DNA from: Scheffersomyces stipitis CBS 6054
Lineage: Eukaryota > Ascomycota > Pichiomycetes > Serinales > Debaryomycetaceae
Direction of reading: 5' to 3'
Length of the DNA: 64,000 nt
NCBI RefSeq assembly: GCF_000209165.1
Contig: NC_009045.1
Span: 1,178,001-1,242,000, forward strand
The notes beneath the pieces were generated by a model. The model saw nothing but the letters and a program-made list of their open reading frames with translations, was not told where the DNA came from and did no database searches. A program made the position numbers and the translations under genes. Position 1 is the first letter of the stretch; the number at the start of each line of letters is the position of its first letter. Shown here piece by piece: positions 29,335-39,310 of this stretch.

Positions 29335-30582
29335 ATGTCCTTAGGAGCAGCCTACTTAGACACGGAACCGATCCGCCATGCTTCTGATCTCATCAATTCT
29401 ATGTTGTTGTCACGTGCATACACTGATCAGAAGATCCAGTTCACAACTATAGACTGGGATGATCTTATACGAGATCAAGTATTGGACAACGAAGAAGTTC
29501 CCAAAATTAATGAGCTCAAAGTCACAGAGAAGTTGTATGAAAACGACAGAGCAACTATCAACATTATTCATTCTTTACTCGTAGCATTAGACAGAAATCG
29601 TGGGCAGCAGAAATTGTCCAACCAGACTATTCATCAGAAAGATGCCACTATAGAGAGTTTAAAAAGTCGAATACTGTTGCTTGAAACACAATTGGCGCAG
29701 TCAGAGAATAAGGTGGACAAATTGGTTCATTTTGACCAAAACGAGTTGAACAAACGTATCACAGACTTGAGTCGACACAATAAGATCCAGGCACAAGACC
29801 TAAATAAGCTCAGGAATTGGGCTGGAGATATAAAGACGAAGTATAGAGTCGAATTAAAAAAGAAGACGCTTGAGATCAGCGAATTGAAAAACAAACTTTT
29901 GGAAAAGAGAAATCTTTCATCGACTCTAGTTTACGGAATACCGTCTTCTTCCAATGGACATGTTGGTGCAAACAATGATGATTCAGCCACTATCAATGCC
30001 AATATAATATACAACAATAATCCCATAATAGATAACACGAACACATCCACTAATATTGTGAATTCGCCTATAACTCAACAGATTCTAAATCTGGAACATG
30101 TTGAATTGTCTTCAAATTTCACTTCTGTGATAGACAGCCTTGCTTCTGAAAATTACAAGTTTTCACGATTAATTGATTCCATCAATGAATACTACTACGA
30201 GTTTAACAATCAGCTCTCTGACGTTAAGTTGCGAGACATATCTGCGGTTGTTATACCGAATCCATCAGATATAATCGATCTCCAGTCTATTTCTAAAGTA
30301 GAACCTGGGGTAATCCAGAGATACCTAGACGAACTAGAATCTTTCGATGTTCTCTCCAAGCCTATATTGAACAACATATACAAATTATATCATAACTTGA
30401 CGAATCTAGTCTTCGTCTTGGGAAATTCTTCTACGACATTTTCGCCAGACAGAGATAACACCAGAAGTAAACAACTAGAAAAGGACTTAGATATTATGAC
30501 AAGAAACTGGAAGGATGCATTGAAAACAGCCGAAAATTGGCGAAACATACATCAAAAACATATTGAACAGGAGAATAAATAG
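29335..30582 (+). CDS. coiled-coil protein, possibly ADIP/Msd1-like spindle-pole protein
   Basis: A 415-residue protein I do not firmly recognise. Residues 1-60 are globular, about 75-200 form a long coiled coil (ENDRATINIIHSLLVALDRN, then QKDATIESLKSRILLLETQ and VELKKKTLEISELKNKLLE), about 205-250 are Asn-rich linker, and a second helical part follows (about 260-415) ending in another coiled coil. The first part (short N-terminal helix, then NIIHSLLVALDRNR and an unbroken coiled coil with RDL/RNW-type repeats) resembles the ADIP domain of SSX2IP and fission yeast Msd1, which anchor microtubules at spindle poles. That link is inference from pattern only. It is convergent with the next gene, 35 bp between stops. 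Confidence 0.55.
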   Translation: MSLGAAYLDTEPIRHASDLINSMLLSRAYTDQKIQFTTIDWDDLIRDQVLDNEEVPKINELKVTEKLYENDRATINIIHSLLVALDRNRGQQKLSNQTIHQKDATIESLKSRILLLETQLAQSENKVDKLVHFDQNELNKRITDLSRHNKIQAQDLNKLRNWAGDIKTKYRVELKKKTLEISELKNKLLEKRNLSSTLVYGIPSSSNGHVGANNDDSATINANIIYNNNPIIDNTNTSTNIVNSPITQQILNLEHVELSSNFTSVIDSLASENYKFSRLIDSINEYYYEFNNQLSDVKLRDISAVVIPNPSDIIDLQSISKVEPGVIQRYLDELESFDVLSKPILNNIYKLYHNLTNLVFVLGNSSTTFSPDRDNTRSKQLEKDLDIMTRNWKDALKTAENWRNIHQKHIEQENK

Positions 30583-30617
30583 GTAATCTAGGACAATCTA
30601 GCAACTTTATCTTTTAA

Positions 30618-31850
30618 TCAGATGGTTTCATTGGTAGGTGGGGCATTGTGCATGCTTCGGAGTACGGTTGTTTCCAAAGTGACTACATTCAAGGGGAAAT
30701 CCTTAAGAAGATCATAATCGGAAGTAGTTCGAGAAGTAATCTTTTTGACTCTTAGTGACAAATCACTAGTCTCACTGTTGTATTCCAAAAAAGTGTTGAG
30801 GATTATTCCCGTACAATAAATCTTGCCATAGTTGGGATCAGATTTATCAACAAAGATTTCCTCATCGTGTAGTTTATATCCATCAAGAGTCACTTCTCCC
30901 GAGACAGAATCCTTATTTGAATTGATAAGTTCTTCGTGACTGATGTTGTTGTCGTTTTCTCTCTTCATCATACTCAAGGATTTTACAGAAACCTGATCGG
31001 AGTCTTGTCTTACGTAAAACTTTACGATCCGTAACAAATCTCCGGGCTGTAAGTACTTGAATTCGTACTCTTCTCTGCCTTGAAACGGTTTGACTACGAC
31101 GACAATTCCTCCTACTGAAACAAGATGGTGCAGAAATGGATCGCGCACTTCTTTAATGGCTCTTTCGTCGTTGTTCACCGAGTCCTGGATCAAACTCTGA
31201 AGCATCAACGTTCTGGAAAACGAGTCGTATTGGTCAGAAATATAATTCTGTTTCTTTTCGGATGGACGCGCAAGAACAGTTTGGATGTTGTTGGAACCAT
31301 CTCTCTTGTAATGAATGAACGACATACGTCTTGCAATAGTTTCCAGATGAGCCCTTCTTAGATTTGGGTTCTGTTTGAGATCGTCAAACAACCCCTCAGT
31401 CATGTTGTCAAACTTTTCAACTGCACTTTCGTATTCCAGCGTATTACAGTGCTGAATGTTGTCTTTGGAAGTGTTGGTGTTGTGATTGGAATGACTTTTG
31501 TTCTGGTTGGCATTGGAAATGGGAAAGCTATTAAGGACAATCTGCGAAGACAAGGGAGAAATACGTGTATTATTGGGAGCGTTGTAGCTTTTGACTTGAT
31601 GGAGCTGATTTTCAAGATCTACTGGACCAGAAATGACCTGATTGGCATGGATGCCGCCGAATCTAGAAGGTGCTGTTCTTAAAGGAGACATTAGTCCAAA
31701 TTTCAATCTTCCTGGAGTGTTTTTATCATTTTCCTCGACGTAGGCATAGCAGCAACAAGTGATAGTGGCAAAGAGGGTCACACTGAGAAGAATCATTAAT
31801 CCAAAGATGGTAATGAATACGCCAATAACTGCTGTATTGCTTATAGACAT
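30618..31850 (-). CDS. single-pass membrane protein with SH3-like C-terminal domain, unknown function
   Basis: A 410-residue protein. One strong membrane helix lies near the N-terminus (about residues 7-33, VIGVFITIFGLMILLSVTLFAT), directly followed by Cys-Cys-Cys and an acidic turn, which suggests palmitoylation and a short outside segment. The cytosolic part is Asn/Ser-rich, then has a helical block (NLRRAHLETIARRMSFIHYKR) and a C-terminal region (about 265-400). That region contains VVVVKPFQGREEYEFKYLQPGDLLRIVKFYV, which reads like an SH3 fold (ALYDY-like strand, PGD, I-x-V). Layout resembles fungal bud-neck or cell-fusion SH3 membrane proteins (Fus1 type), but I cannot name it. The frame runs upstream to a TTG at 32060; the first ATG in front of the helix is at 31850, so I start there. 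Confidence 0.65.
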   Translation of the reverse strand: MSISNTAVIGVFITIFGLMILLSVTLFATITCCCYAYVEENDKNTPGRLKFGLMSPLRTAPSRFGGIHANQVISGPVDLENQLHQVKSYNAPNNTRISPLSSQIVLNSFPISNANQNKSHSNHNTNTSKDNIQHCNTLEYESAVEKFDNMTEGLFDDLKQNPNLRRAHLETIARRMSFIHYKRDGSNNIQTVLARPSEKKQNYISDQYDSFSRTLMLQSLIQDSVNNDERAIKEVRDPFLHHLVSVGGIVVVVKPFQGREEYEFKYLQPGDLLRIVKFYVRQDSDQVSVKSLSMMKRENDNNISHEELINSNKDSVSGEVTLDGYKLHDEEIFVDKSDPNYGKIYCTGIILNTFLEYNSETSDLSLRVKKITSRTTSDYDLLKDFPLNVVTLETTVLRSMHNAPPTNETI

Positions 31851-32157
31851 TATGGATACAGTGTTTGTGTCAAAGTGAAGCAGAAAACAATTTTGACGTG
31901 TAATATAAGCATGGAAGGAAAAATAGATGTTGCAAAAGTGGCTGCGAAAAATTGATCGATTTAATAAATGCTGAAAAAAAGAAGAGTAGATTTTGAGAAA
32001 CTCACCCACCCAAAGTGGAGGATAAATGCAAAACCAATACAATTTAAGCAATTGAAACAATTGAAGCCACTACAATATATATTTGAATGGTCATGATCTA
32101 TTATATACAAAGTCGTAATTTCATATGCATTAGTGATCCAGAGCATCTCCGAAATCA
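31851..32157. other. intergenic, RSO55-like 3' to membrane SH3 gene 5'
   Basis: 307 bp between two minus-strand genes, AT-rich. No distinct feature apart from a GCTGCGAAAAATT stretch near 31943 that recurs in part at 55802-55819. Confidence 0.5.
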
Positions 32158-32736
32158 TTATGTCTTTTTTTCCTCTATTTCTATAGTAGCATTCTTCAAA
32201 AAGCTTTCAAACTCTTCTTCTACGTCTACCACCGCCGCTAGCTCTTCTTCCTCTTGCCGTTTGATTTCTTCCCTTTCCGCATCGAGTTTCGTATATTTTC
32301 TGTTTGCTTTCTTGGACTTGCTTTGCTTAACCTTTGTCTTTCTGTCGTTCACTACAGCATTCCTACTGGTTTCAGGATTGTTCAAATCGTCTAGTTTAAG
32401 AGCCAATATTTCTCGAGCTCGTTTTCTGTTCAGTTCCTGTGATCTGGAATACTGACATGTTACAACTATGCCCGTGGGTAAGTGTGTTAATTGCACCTTG
32501 CTATTACTTTTGTTGATTTTCTGACCTCCAGGACCCCTTCCTCCTTTCAAGAACTTCTCGTCTAGCTCTTCTTCCTTTATGAGCCATTTGGGTCGAGGAG
32601 GTAATTTATTTCTCTTCGGTATAGCCCAAAGTCTTGTGAAAGAGGAAAACTGAAAAATCTGAAACTTGGAGCAGACAAGTCTGTTTATGTATAAACAGTT
32701 GATTCTGGATAGATTCCCAGCTCTTAGAGAAAACAT
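32158..32736 (-). CDS. RSO55: mitochondrial GGQ-type peptidyl-tRNA hydrolase/release factor, Rso55-like
   Basis: A 192-residue protein with the class I release-factor catalytic domain: [36 protein letters not shown] begins near residue 52, with the GGQ at 70-72, followed by [25 protein letters not shown]. The tail is a Lys/Glu-rich helix as in C12orf65/mtRF-R and ICT1. There is no codon-recognition domain, so the family role is rescue of stalled mitochondrial ribosomes. Yeast Rso55 is 155 residues. The frame has an earlier ATG at 32865 (235 residues), but the internal ATG at 32736 gives a textbook presequence ([20 protein letters not shown]). The 43 extra residues are unlike a targeting signal, and the first ATG lies inside the paired promoter motif. 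I therefore prefer 32736. Confidence 0.85.
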   Translation of the reverse strand: MFSLRAGNLSRINCLYINRLVCSKFQIFQFSSFTRLWAIPKRNKLPPRPKWLIKEEELDEKFLKGGRGPGGQKINKSNSKVQLTHLPTGIVVTCQYSRSQELNRKRAREILALKLDDLNNPETSRNAVVNDRKTKVKQSKSKKANRKYTKLDAEREEIKRQEEEELAAVVDVEEEFESFLKNATIEIEEKKT

Positions 32737-32831
32737 CCCATTAGTGATGACTACGGAGAGGAGAGGAATGGTGACTACTACGTTTGAGAAGTTCGAGAAG
32801 CCATTGTAGTAATACCAACTTTCTGAAAAGA

Positions 32832-32865
32832 ATGTCGCTGCGATCAATAAGATGCAATGCGACAT
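32832..32865. promoter_or_regulatory. inverted ATGTCGC ... GCGACAT motif, copy 2
   Basis: ATGTCGC at 32832-32838 and GCGACAT at 32859-32865. The right half extends to TGCAATGCGACATTT, a 15-mer repeated exactly upstream of YSH1. It lies 96-129 bp before the preferred RSO55 ATG. Confidence 0.5.
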
Positions 32866-32960
32866 TTAAAACAAGTTGAAAGATTCGAAGTGTGAAACCA
32901 CCATAGAGTGATTAAATCAGGAAGCATCGTAGACTGACTTGAGAACTTAGGTCTGTATCC

Positions 32961-32980
32961 AATTCTGAATTCTGAATTCT
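32961..32980. repeat. AATTCTG tandem, about three units
   Basis: Two perfect AATTCTG copies followed by AATTCT, in the intergenic region before MCM5. Confidence 0.6.
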
Positions 32981-33230
32981 AATTCACATTTCACATTTTC
33001 ATATTGGCACTCGTTATTAGAAATTTGAATTAAACTTAGACTGCTTTGACCACAATTCACACAGTTCCGCCCTCGACAATCAATTTTACTTTCTTGAATT
33101 GTGAATTTCCATAATTATCAATAAATCTCGCCAAATACAACACTGTATTAGTTATCTTATAGTCTTTGACTATGTTATAATCAGTGGTAAATGAACATGT
33201 CGTGGAACTGTAGATGCTTTTACAGGTTCG

Positions 33231-33236
33231 ACGCGT
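33231..33236. promoter_or_regulatory. MluI cell-cycle box (ACGCGT) upstream of MCM5
   Basis: Perfect ACGCGT 247 bp before the MCM5 ATG, the MBF site driving G1/S transcription of replication genes in yeasts. Similar boxes precede the HUS1/MEC3-like gene and CSM3. Confidence 0.5.
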
Positions 33237-33482
33237 TCAATTATCCAACATGCAATTTAACCCAATCGGGTATATTAATTGAATTTTTCACTACAGCTTT
33301 CATTTTTGTGACGGGTAACGATTTGATTTCGTCTTTCTTATCCATAGTTGTATTTCCTGTTCTCTTTCCATTACTGACTTTTCTACTAAATAAGTTTCGT
33401 CTAGATTTGCATTCTAGTGTTCAATCTCCAAAACCTTGCGAATCATCACCCACTTTCACACTTTAGTTTCGCAACAGTAGCC

Positions 33483-35672
33483 ATGTCTTTTGAAAGAGGT
33501 GAAGTCTATGGTACACAAGTCCTTCCAGGCGAACAGCCTCAGGACAACTCCTTCAATGAGGTTACCAAAGCGTTCCGTTCGTTCATTCTTGAATTCCGCC
33601 TTGACTCCCATTTTGTCTACAGAGACCAATTGCGTGAAAACTTGCTCATCAAGAACTACTTCCTTAAAGTCAACTCTGAACATCTCATCAACTTCAACGA
33701 AGTGTTGAATAAGAAGTTGACAGATGACCCTGCGGAAATGATTCCGCTCTTTGAAAGCGCCATCACCGATATCGCTAAGAGAATCACCTACTTGTCCAAT
33801 GAAGAAGTCCCTGTCGATTTCCCCAACTGTCAGTTGATTTTGTATTCGAATGCTAGTAAAACATCCATCAGAAACTTGGACTCAGAACACATCTCTAAGA
33901 TCGTTAGAGTCAGCGGAATTGTCATATCTGCCTCTGTGTTGTCCTCGCGTGCCCTTCAAGTTCAACTTATTTGTAGAGCTTGTAAGCATACGATGAAGAT
34001 CAAGGTCAAATCTGGCTTTGGACAGCTCAACTTACCACCTAAATGCCAAGGGGCTCACAATTTCGACGAGAGTGGTTCACAGGAAAAATGTCCACCAGAT
34101 CCTTATGTCATTGTTCACGACAAATCGAGCTTCATCGACCAGCAGGTGTTGAAGTTGCAAGAGTCACCTGATATGGTACCTGTGGGTGAAATGCCCAGAC
34201 ACATTCTTCTTCAGGCTGATAGATACATGGCTAATCAAGTTGTACCAGGTACTAGAGTCACTATTGTCGGTATCTACTCGATCTTCCAAGCCAAACAAAG
34301 GTCTCAAGGAAGCGTAAACAACGTGGCTATCCGTAATCCATATTTAAAAGTCCTTGGAATCCAGACTGATGTCGATAGCGGAGTCAATGGGCAGGGAATT
34401 ACGTTCAGCGAAGAAGAAGAAGAAGAATTCATTAAGTTATCGAGGTTGCCCAACTTGTACGACGTTTTCTCTAAGTCTATCGCTCCATCTATTTATGGTA
34501 ACGAAGACATTAAGAAGGCTATCACCTGTTTACTTATGGGTGGTTCCAAGAAGATCTTGCCAGACGGAATGAGATTAAGAGGAGACATCAATCTCTTACT
34601 TCTTGGTGATCCAGGTACAGCCAAGTCGCAATTGTTGAAGTTTGTAGAAAAGATCTCGCCTATTTCTGTCTACACTTCGGGTAAGGGTTCTTCTGCAGCT
34701 GGTTTGACTGCTTCCGTTCAAAGGGACCCCCAGACCAGAGATTTCTATTTGGAAGGTGGTGCTATGGTTTTAGCCGATGGAGGTGTTGTGTGTATTGATG
34801 AGTTCGACAAGATGAGAGATGAAGACAGAGTAGCTATCCACGAAGCTATGGAACAACAAACCATCTCTATCGCCAAAGCTGGTATTACTACAATCTTAAA
34901 CTCGAGAACCTCTGTACTTGCAGCTGCTAATCCAGTCTTTGGTAGATACGATGAATTCAAGAGTCCTGGCGAAAACATCGACTTCCAAACTACCATCTTG
35001 TCGAGATTTGATATGATTTTCATCATCAAAGATGATCACAACGAGCTGAGAGATATGTCCATCGCCAAGCACGTTATGAATGTCCACACCGGTGGAAAGA
35101 TACAAGAACAGAACCAAGAAGGTGAAATTCCTATCGAAACTATGAAGAGATATATCCAGTATGCCAAGTTGAGATGTGCACCACGATTGAGTCCTGATGC
35201 TTCGGAAAGATTGTCGTCTCATTTTGTGTCCATTAGAAGAAGATTACAAATCAACGAAGCCGATATGAACGAAAGATCGTCTATTCCTATCACTGTCAGA
35301 CAATTGGAAGCTATTATCCGTATCACTGAATCTTTGGCCAAGTTGACTTTGTCTCCAGTAGCCACCGAAGAACATGTAGAAGAAGCAATTAGACTATTCA
35401 CAGCATCTACCATGGATGCCGTAGATCAAGGTATCGCTAGTGGTGGCTCTGGTGATGCTACCCTAAACGCAGAGATTAAGAAGGTAGAACACGAGTTGAG
35501 AAGAAGATTACCCATTGGTTGGTCCACAGCTTACAACACCTTAAGAAAAGAATTTGTGGATTCAGGTAGGGCAACTCCTGCTGCATTAGACAAGGCACTC
35601 TACATCTTGGAGAGACACGAGGTCATCAGATTGAGACACCAGGGGAAGAACATCTTGCGTGTTGGTGTATAA
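33483..35672 (+). CDS. MCM5: MCM helicase subunit Mcm5
   Basis: A 729-residue subunit of the hexameric MCM2-7 replicative helicase. It opens [17 protein letters not shown] and has the Mcm5 N-terminal [20 protein letters not shown] block. The zinc-binding module is CRACKH with CQGAHNF and CPPDPY (about 162-208). The AAA+ core carries Walker [10 protein letters not shown] (about 374-382), Walker [11 protein letters not shown], sensor 1 region [14 protein letters not shown] and the arginine finger LSRFDMIF, then the C-terminal winged helix. The open frame extends upstream to a TTG, but the ATG at 33483 matches the family start exactly. One in-frame CTG (35046-35048, residue 522, in HNE-L-RD) sits at a position I do not recall as a conserved Leu. 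An ACGCGT box lies upstream. Confidence 0.98.
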   Translation: MSFERGEVYGTQVLPGEQPQDNSFNEVTKAFRSFILEFRLDSHFVYRDQLRENLLIKNYFLKVNSEHLINFNEVLNKKLTDDPAEMIPLFESAITDIAKRITYLSNEEVPVDFPNCQLILYSNASKTSIRNLDSEHISKIVRVSGIVISASVLSSRALQVQLICRACKHTMKIKVKSGFGQLNLPPKCQGAHNFDESGSQEKCPPDPYVIVHDKSSFIDQQVLKLQESPDMVPVGEMPRHILLQADRYMANQVVPGTRVTIVGIYSIFQAKQRSQGSVNNVAIRNPYLKVLGIQTDVDSGVNGQGITFSEEEEEEFIKLSRLPNLYDVFSKSIAPSIYGNEDIKKAITCLLMGGSKKILPDGMRLRGDINLLLLGDPGTAKSQLLKFVEKISPISVYTSGKGSSAAGLTASVQRDPQTRDFYLEGGAMVLADGGVVCIDEFDKMRDEDRVAIHEAMEQQTISIAKAGITTILNSRTSVLAAANPVFGRYDEFKSPGENIDFQTTILSRFDMIFIIKDDHNELRDMSIAKHVMNVHTGGKIQEQNQEGEIPIETMKRYIQYAKLRCAPRLSPDASERLSSHFVSIRRRLQINEADMNERSSIPITVRQLEAIIRITESLAKLTLSPVATEEHVEEAIRLFTASTMDAVDQGIASGGSGDATLNAEIKKVEHELRRRLPIGWSTAYNTLRKEFVDSGRATPAALDKALYILERHEVIRLRHQGKNILRVGV

Positions 35673-35877
35673 TAGTATTCATTTCTGCTTCTGTAGTTTA
35701 TATATAATAAAGGCTTGATAAGACTGAACAGTACATTGTAGATTTGTTTGACATACAAATTATGGCATATGGATAAGTTGTAAATAGTGTTTATATGTAT
35801 TAGTTACAGAACGGTATTATACATAGCCAAAGGCTTTTTAATATACAATGATGACTTTTATGACATGTGTGATCGCC

Positions 35878-36295
35878 TCATGCCTTCAATATGATCACAA
35901 TAGAATCTCCTCTTAAAAACAATTTGGAAATGAATCTTTCTCTCGAGATTGACTTAGTAGCCTTGCCCTTGTTGTTCTTGGATGTCTCCGTCCAAAGCTC
36001 TTTGACATTTTCTAAAATGAGATTACAGTGTCTGTCGAAAGCACGCACTTTGCCTATCAACTTGTGGTTATTACGACATGAAATCACTATGGGTGTGTTG
36101 TTATTAACAGCATTCTGGATAAGTGACATGGGTCCATGGGCAAATTCGAACTCTTCTAACTTTTGAAGTTCGAGTTCTGTCAACTCAGAACGAGGACGAT
36201 CAATAAGTTCACTAAATATTTGTTAGTAAAAGCTGAAAATACGTAGGTAAGATTGAAAATCATTATATATATAATCGTGGCTCAACATACCTCAT
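35878..36295 (-). CDS. SMD2: core Sm protein SmD2, spliced
   Basis: Spliced gene: exon 1 is 36291-36295 (ATGAG only) and exon 2 is 35878-36211, giving 112 residues beginning MSELIDRPRSELTELELQKL. Without splicing the frame has only a TTG start. The Sm fold is complete: FAHGPMSLIQNAVNNNTPIVI, CRNNHKLIGKVRAFDRHCNLILENVKELW (Sm1) and FISKLFLRGDSIVIIL (Sm2). SmD2 pairs with SmD1 in the heptameric ring on U1, U2, U4 and U5 snRNAs. The intron splits codon 2 (AG|T, Ser). It is convergent with MCM5 (205 bp). A GCACGTGAC box lies about 100 bp upstream of the ATG. Confidence 0.95.
36212..36290 (-). other. spliceosomal intron of SMD2 (79 bp)
   Basis: 5' site GTATGT (minus strand of 36285-36290), branch TACTAAC (minus strand of 36222-36228), and 3' ATTTAG ending at 36212. 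All three signals match the yeast consensus. Confidence 0.93.
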
Positions 36296-36396
36296 TGTTG
36301 TTAATTGTATTTAAAATATATTGGAACAATAATTTACTCTTCATTCTAGACCTTCTCCTGGTTGCTTGAAGAAATACTTGAAAATCGAGTTTGTTG

Positions 36397-36402
36397 CACG
36401 TG
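36397..36402. promoter_or_regulatory. CACGTG E-box upstream of SMD2
   Basis: CACGTG within GCACGTGAC, 102 bp before the SMD2 ATG. A Cbf1-type core. Confidence 0.4.
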
Positions 36403-36568
36403 ACTGAGCTGATACAGCACTAGAATAAAATGGGTGCAAAATTCGCAAGTTCTACTAGTTACTACATGACCTCCCCTGTCATTTTTCCTATTATATCCAA
36501 AATAGCTATGAAGGATGTAAAGGATATAATATATGATACATTGCGGTAATTCTATCTATATATAAACA

Positions 36569-38950
36569 TCATATTTTATACACTTCTTGGTATTGACTCA
36601 ATGGAGCTGCGAGGCCACAACCTCTCTTGATGATATTTTCTATACGGTCTCTCAACACTCTTGACCCACAATCGACAGTCAAATCGAGATAGTTTATCTT
36701 GGCTTCGTTTTTACCGATTGTGATAACAGCCTTGTTGTCTTCTAAATTGTTCAACGAGTCACCAAACTGGGCTTTTAACAATGATGAAATACGGTGAATT
36801 CTACTGGATATTTCGGAGTTTGCGTGAGCACTCTTCTTCGTTGGTGGAGTAGACTCCTTTTCAATATTGTCGTGGTTATGATTATGTGAACGAGAGGACA
36901 ACTTGACAGATGCTGGAGAGGAATCAATGGAATACAAGATTGCAATGACACTGTCTGCCATCGAATCGGACATCAAATTGTCGTTAATCCATTCCAAAGT
37001 AATGTACAAACTATCCGTCTTGGATCTGTCCACCAAGAGATCTATCATATCCATAATTATACATTCCCATTCATCTTCATCATCATTGACAATATTGATA
37101 AACCCAAACATCTGTTCCAAGTGCCATTTCATCAATGTGATGTCGGCGTTGATCTTTAATGACATCTTCGACTTGACTATAGACGTAGATAATTGAGTGT
37201 ATTCGTGTAAATCCTGTAGCTGTAAAAGATCCAAGTCGAAATCCATAGATACCAATACACCAGACATCAATTGTCCTGTCTTGAACGCATCGGGATCCTC
37301 ATTTTCCGTCTTCGTATCTTCACCTTCTTTGACCTTGCTGTCATCTTCTTTGCCTTCTTCCTTAGGCTGTCCTATTTCCATTTTTTCATTTTCTTCGTCA
37401 TCAAGTTCTTCTATCTTCAAATTGCTTTCTGCTACTTTGTTTTCGATTTCGGCCTTCAACAAGTGTAATTGCTCTTCTGCAAGCGTACCTAGCACCCGAG
37501 CTGCAACCCTAAGTCCCTTAATGGGGATCTTGAGCGGCTCACAGTTCTTAGGATTAAATACTTTAACTTCTTGCTCAGTTCCCTTTCTAGCAGAATACTT
37601 ACTCAACAATGCAGACTTCAATCTACCCATAGGAACAGAGTCGCCGTGAACCAAGATGATCTTCAGAGGAGCAACTTTTTCTATGAATTCTGAATTCTGC
37701 TGGAAATCGACGTGAGCAGCGAATGAAATCTCGCTGACGTTTATTCTTCTTGGAATTGTGATATCAGGGTTTACTGCCGACTTGATGGTATGTGGTTCAT
37801 TCAACAAATCTTTGGCCATGGTACCTTCTACAGAATAACCAGTCATTACAACCAAGTTTTTGGGATCGGGAGCCCATTTCTCTAACAATTGCCTGGAAAC
37901 ACCTGCTTGCAACATCCCTGGAGATGCTACGACAACAGACGGACCCATGTCCAGAAACTTCCCTAAATCCTTGATTGACTTAATATATTTGAAATCAAAG
38001 GGACTAGACTTCTGCCCAATTCTCGACGAGAGTCTGATATTGTCGTTCATGATACTGGTATATGTTTGATAGACAGCCATACACTTCCTTGCTAATTTAG
38101 AGGCAAAGAATACGCTTATGTTCTGAAGGTCTTCGTTTTTTTCCCAGTACTCGTCCAAGATCAATAGTAACTCTTGAGCATTACCAAGCGAGAATACAGG
38201 CATCAAGACTCGTCCACCCTTGGTGAGTGTGGCATGTATATTCTGGACCAATCTCTTCTCCAAATCGGCCTTTGGTTCTAATGTACCAGTTCCAAAAGTT
38301 GATTCCGTTATAAGGATATCGGGTCTGGTAGGAGGCACTTCAGCAGCATGTAAATGTCTGTTTTCTTCACGGGAGTAGTCACCTGTGAATAGAACTTTGA
38401 GACCACCAATTTCAACAAAATACATACACGCACCCAAAACATGTCCAGCATGGTACGCTGTGAATCTTATACCGTCTATTTCCATAGTGGAATGGTAGTC
38501 TATAGTTTCGATTCTGTCGAATGACGAAATGATATCATCGTCCGTATACAAATTGGTTGACGTCTCGTCTGATCCTTCAGCACGTGAACCCGCTCCGATA
38601 GACGTCACTCTAACGAAATCCTGAAGAAGCCATCTGTAGATAGCCTTGGTTGCGTGGGTCATGAATACTCTACCTTTAAAAGTAGTATGTTGCATCACAT
38701 AAGGCAATGAAGCAGCATGGTCCAAGTGAAAATGACTAATGAGCAAAATGTCTACCTTTGATAAATCGTATTCGTCATAAAATGGAAAAGAGGAATGTCC
38801 TGTGAGTGCTGGATGGACCCCAGCATCTAGCATAATCACTTTATTCTTGTACTCAATTATGTGACACGAACGACCCACTTCATTACATCCACCAAGCCCA
38901 AAGAACTTGAAGCTCTCGGATTCATCTTGATCCTGATTCTCTGTATTCAT
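36569..38950 (-). CDS. YSH1: mRNA cleavage endonuclease Ysh1 (CPSF73)
   Basis: A 793-residue metallo-beta-lactamase/beta-CASP nuclease, the enzyme of the cleavage and polyadenylation factor that cuts pre-mRNA 3' ends. It opens with [20 protein letters not shown]. The zinc site HFHLDH lies at about residues 73-78, with further ligands in [24 protein letters not shown] and [13 protein letters not shown]. The beta-CASP part includes [32 protein letters not shown] and [20 protein letters not shown], and the domain closes at [14 protein letters not shown] and [17 protein letters not shown]. The C-terminal third has an acidic linker (about 515-560), then a conserved C-terminal domain. Its length is close to yeast Ysh1 (779). 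IPA1, whose product binds Ysh1, is also in this window. Confidence 0.97.
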   Translation of the reverse strand: MNTENQDQDESESFKFFGLGGCNEVGRSCHIIEYKNKVIMLDAGVHPALTGHSSFPFYDEYDLSKVDILLISHFHLDHAASLPYVMQHTTFKGRVFMTHATKAIYRWLLQDFVRVTSIGAGSRAEGSDETSTNLYTDDDIISSFDRIETIDYHSTMEIDGIRFTAYHAGHVLGACMYFVEIGGLKVLFTGDYSREENRHLHAAEVPPTRPDILITESTFGTGTLEPKADLEKRLVQNIHATLTKGGRVLMPVFSLGNAQELLLILDEYWEKNEDLQNISVFFASKLARKCMAVYQTYTSIMNDNIRLSSRIGQKSSPFDFKYIKSIKDLGKFLDMGPSVVVASPGMLQAGVSRQLLEKWAPDPKNLVVMTGYSVEGTMAKDLLNEPHTIKSAVNPDITIPRRINVSEISFAAHVDFQQNSEFIEKVAPLKIILVHGDSVPMGRLKSALLSKYSARKGTEQEVKVFNPKNCEPLKIPIKGLRVAARVLGTLAEEQLHLLKAEIENKVAESNLKIEELDDEENEKMEIGQPKEEGKEDDSKVKEGEDTKTENEDPDAFKTGQLMSGVLVSMDFDLDLLQLQDLHEYTQLSTSIVKSKMSLKINADITLMKWHLEQMFGFINIVNDDEDEWECIIMDMIDLLVDRSKTDSLYITLEWINDNLMSDSMADSVIAILYSIDSSPASVKLSSRSHNHNHDNIEKESTPPTKKSAHANSEISSRIHRISSLLKAQFGDSLNNLEDNKAVITIGKNEAKINYLDLTVDCGSRVLRDRIENIIKRGCGLAAPLSQYQEVYKI

Positions 38951-39039
38951 TGCAGCGAAAAGATGATTAAGAGGGTCTTGTGTTTCGTATTAGAGAACTT
39001 AGAAATAGAACAAATAGAATGATACAGTAGGAGTTTTTC

Positions 39040-39110
39040 ATGTCGCATTGAAGAAATAATGTCGTCTAATGTGAGAGTTTGATTTAGTTAGATGGGTTGC
39101 AATGCGACAT
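39040..39110. promoter_or_regulatory. inverted ATGTCGC ... GCGACAT motif, copy 3
   Basis: ATGTCGC at 39040-39046 and GCGACAT at 39104-39110, the latter in TGCAATGCGACATTT, identical over 15 nt to the copy before RSO55. It lies 90-160 bp upstream of the YSH1 ATG. Confidence 0.5.
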
Positions 39111-39257
39111 TTTGCATCATTTTCTTTGCGTTCACTCTTGTGATCTGAATTTTAAAGGTAAGTACTTCTCAGGTGAAAGAATAAGTAATTCCATAAATTA
39201 TTCACCATCTTCGATAATTTCACTACTTCCGGTTCTCAGGCTCATTGTGTCCCAATG

Positions 39258-39310
39258 TAGCCCTGTCACTTAGCCCTAGCTGTTTCTAGCCGTCGCCCTA
39301 GAAATAGCCC
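39258..39310. promoter_or_regulatory. cluster of AGCCCT/GCCCTA sites, Tbf1-like
   Basis: TAGCCCT occurs twice (39258-39264 and 39271-39277, the second as TAGCCCTAG), then GCCCTAG near 39295 and TAGCCCC near 39305. AGCCCTA resembles the Tbf1 recognition core (AGGGTT/RCCCTA type) used as a general regulatory site in Candida. Assignment is inference. Confidence 0.35.

Larger units (their letters stand above)
32737..33482. other. divergent region RSO55-like / MCM5
   Basis: 746 bp counted from the preferred RSO55 start. It contains the paired GCGACAT motif (32832-32865), a short AATTCTG tandem (32961-32980) and an ACGCGT box (33231-33236). The minor open frame at 33191-33466 has no protein features. 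Confidence 0.55.

Noticed and set aside
37197..37649. 150-codon plus-strand frame inside YSH1
   Set aside because: Ser-rich antisense of the acidic YSH1 linker; not a gene.
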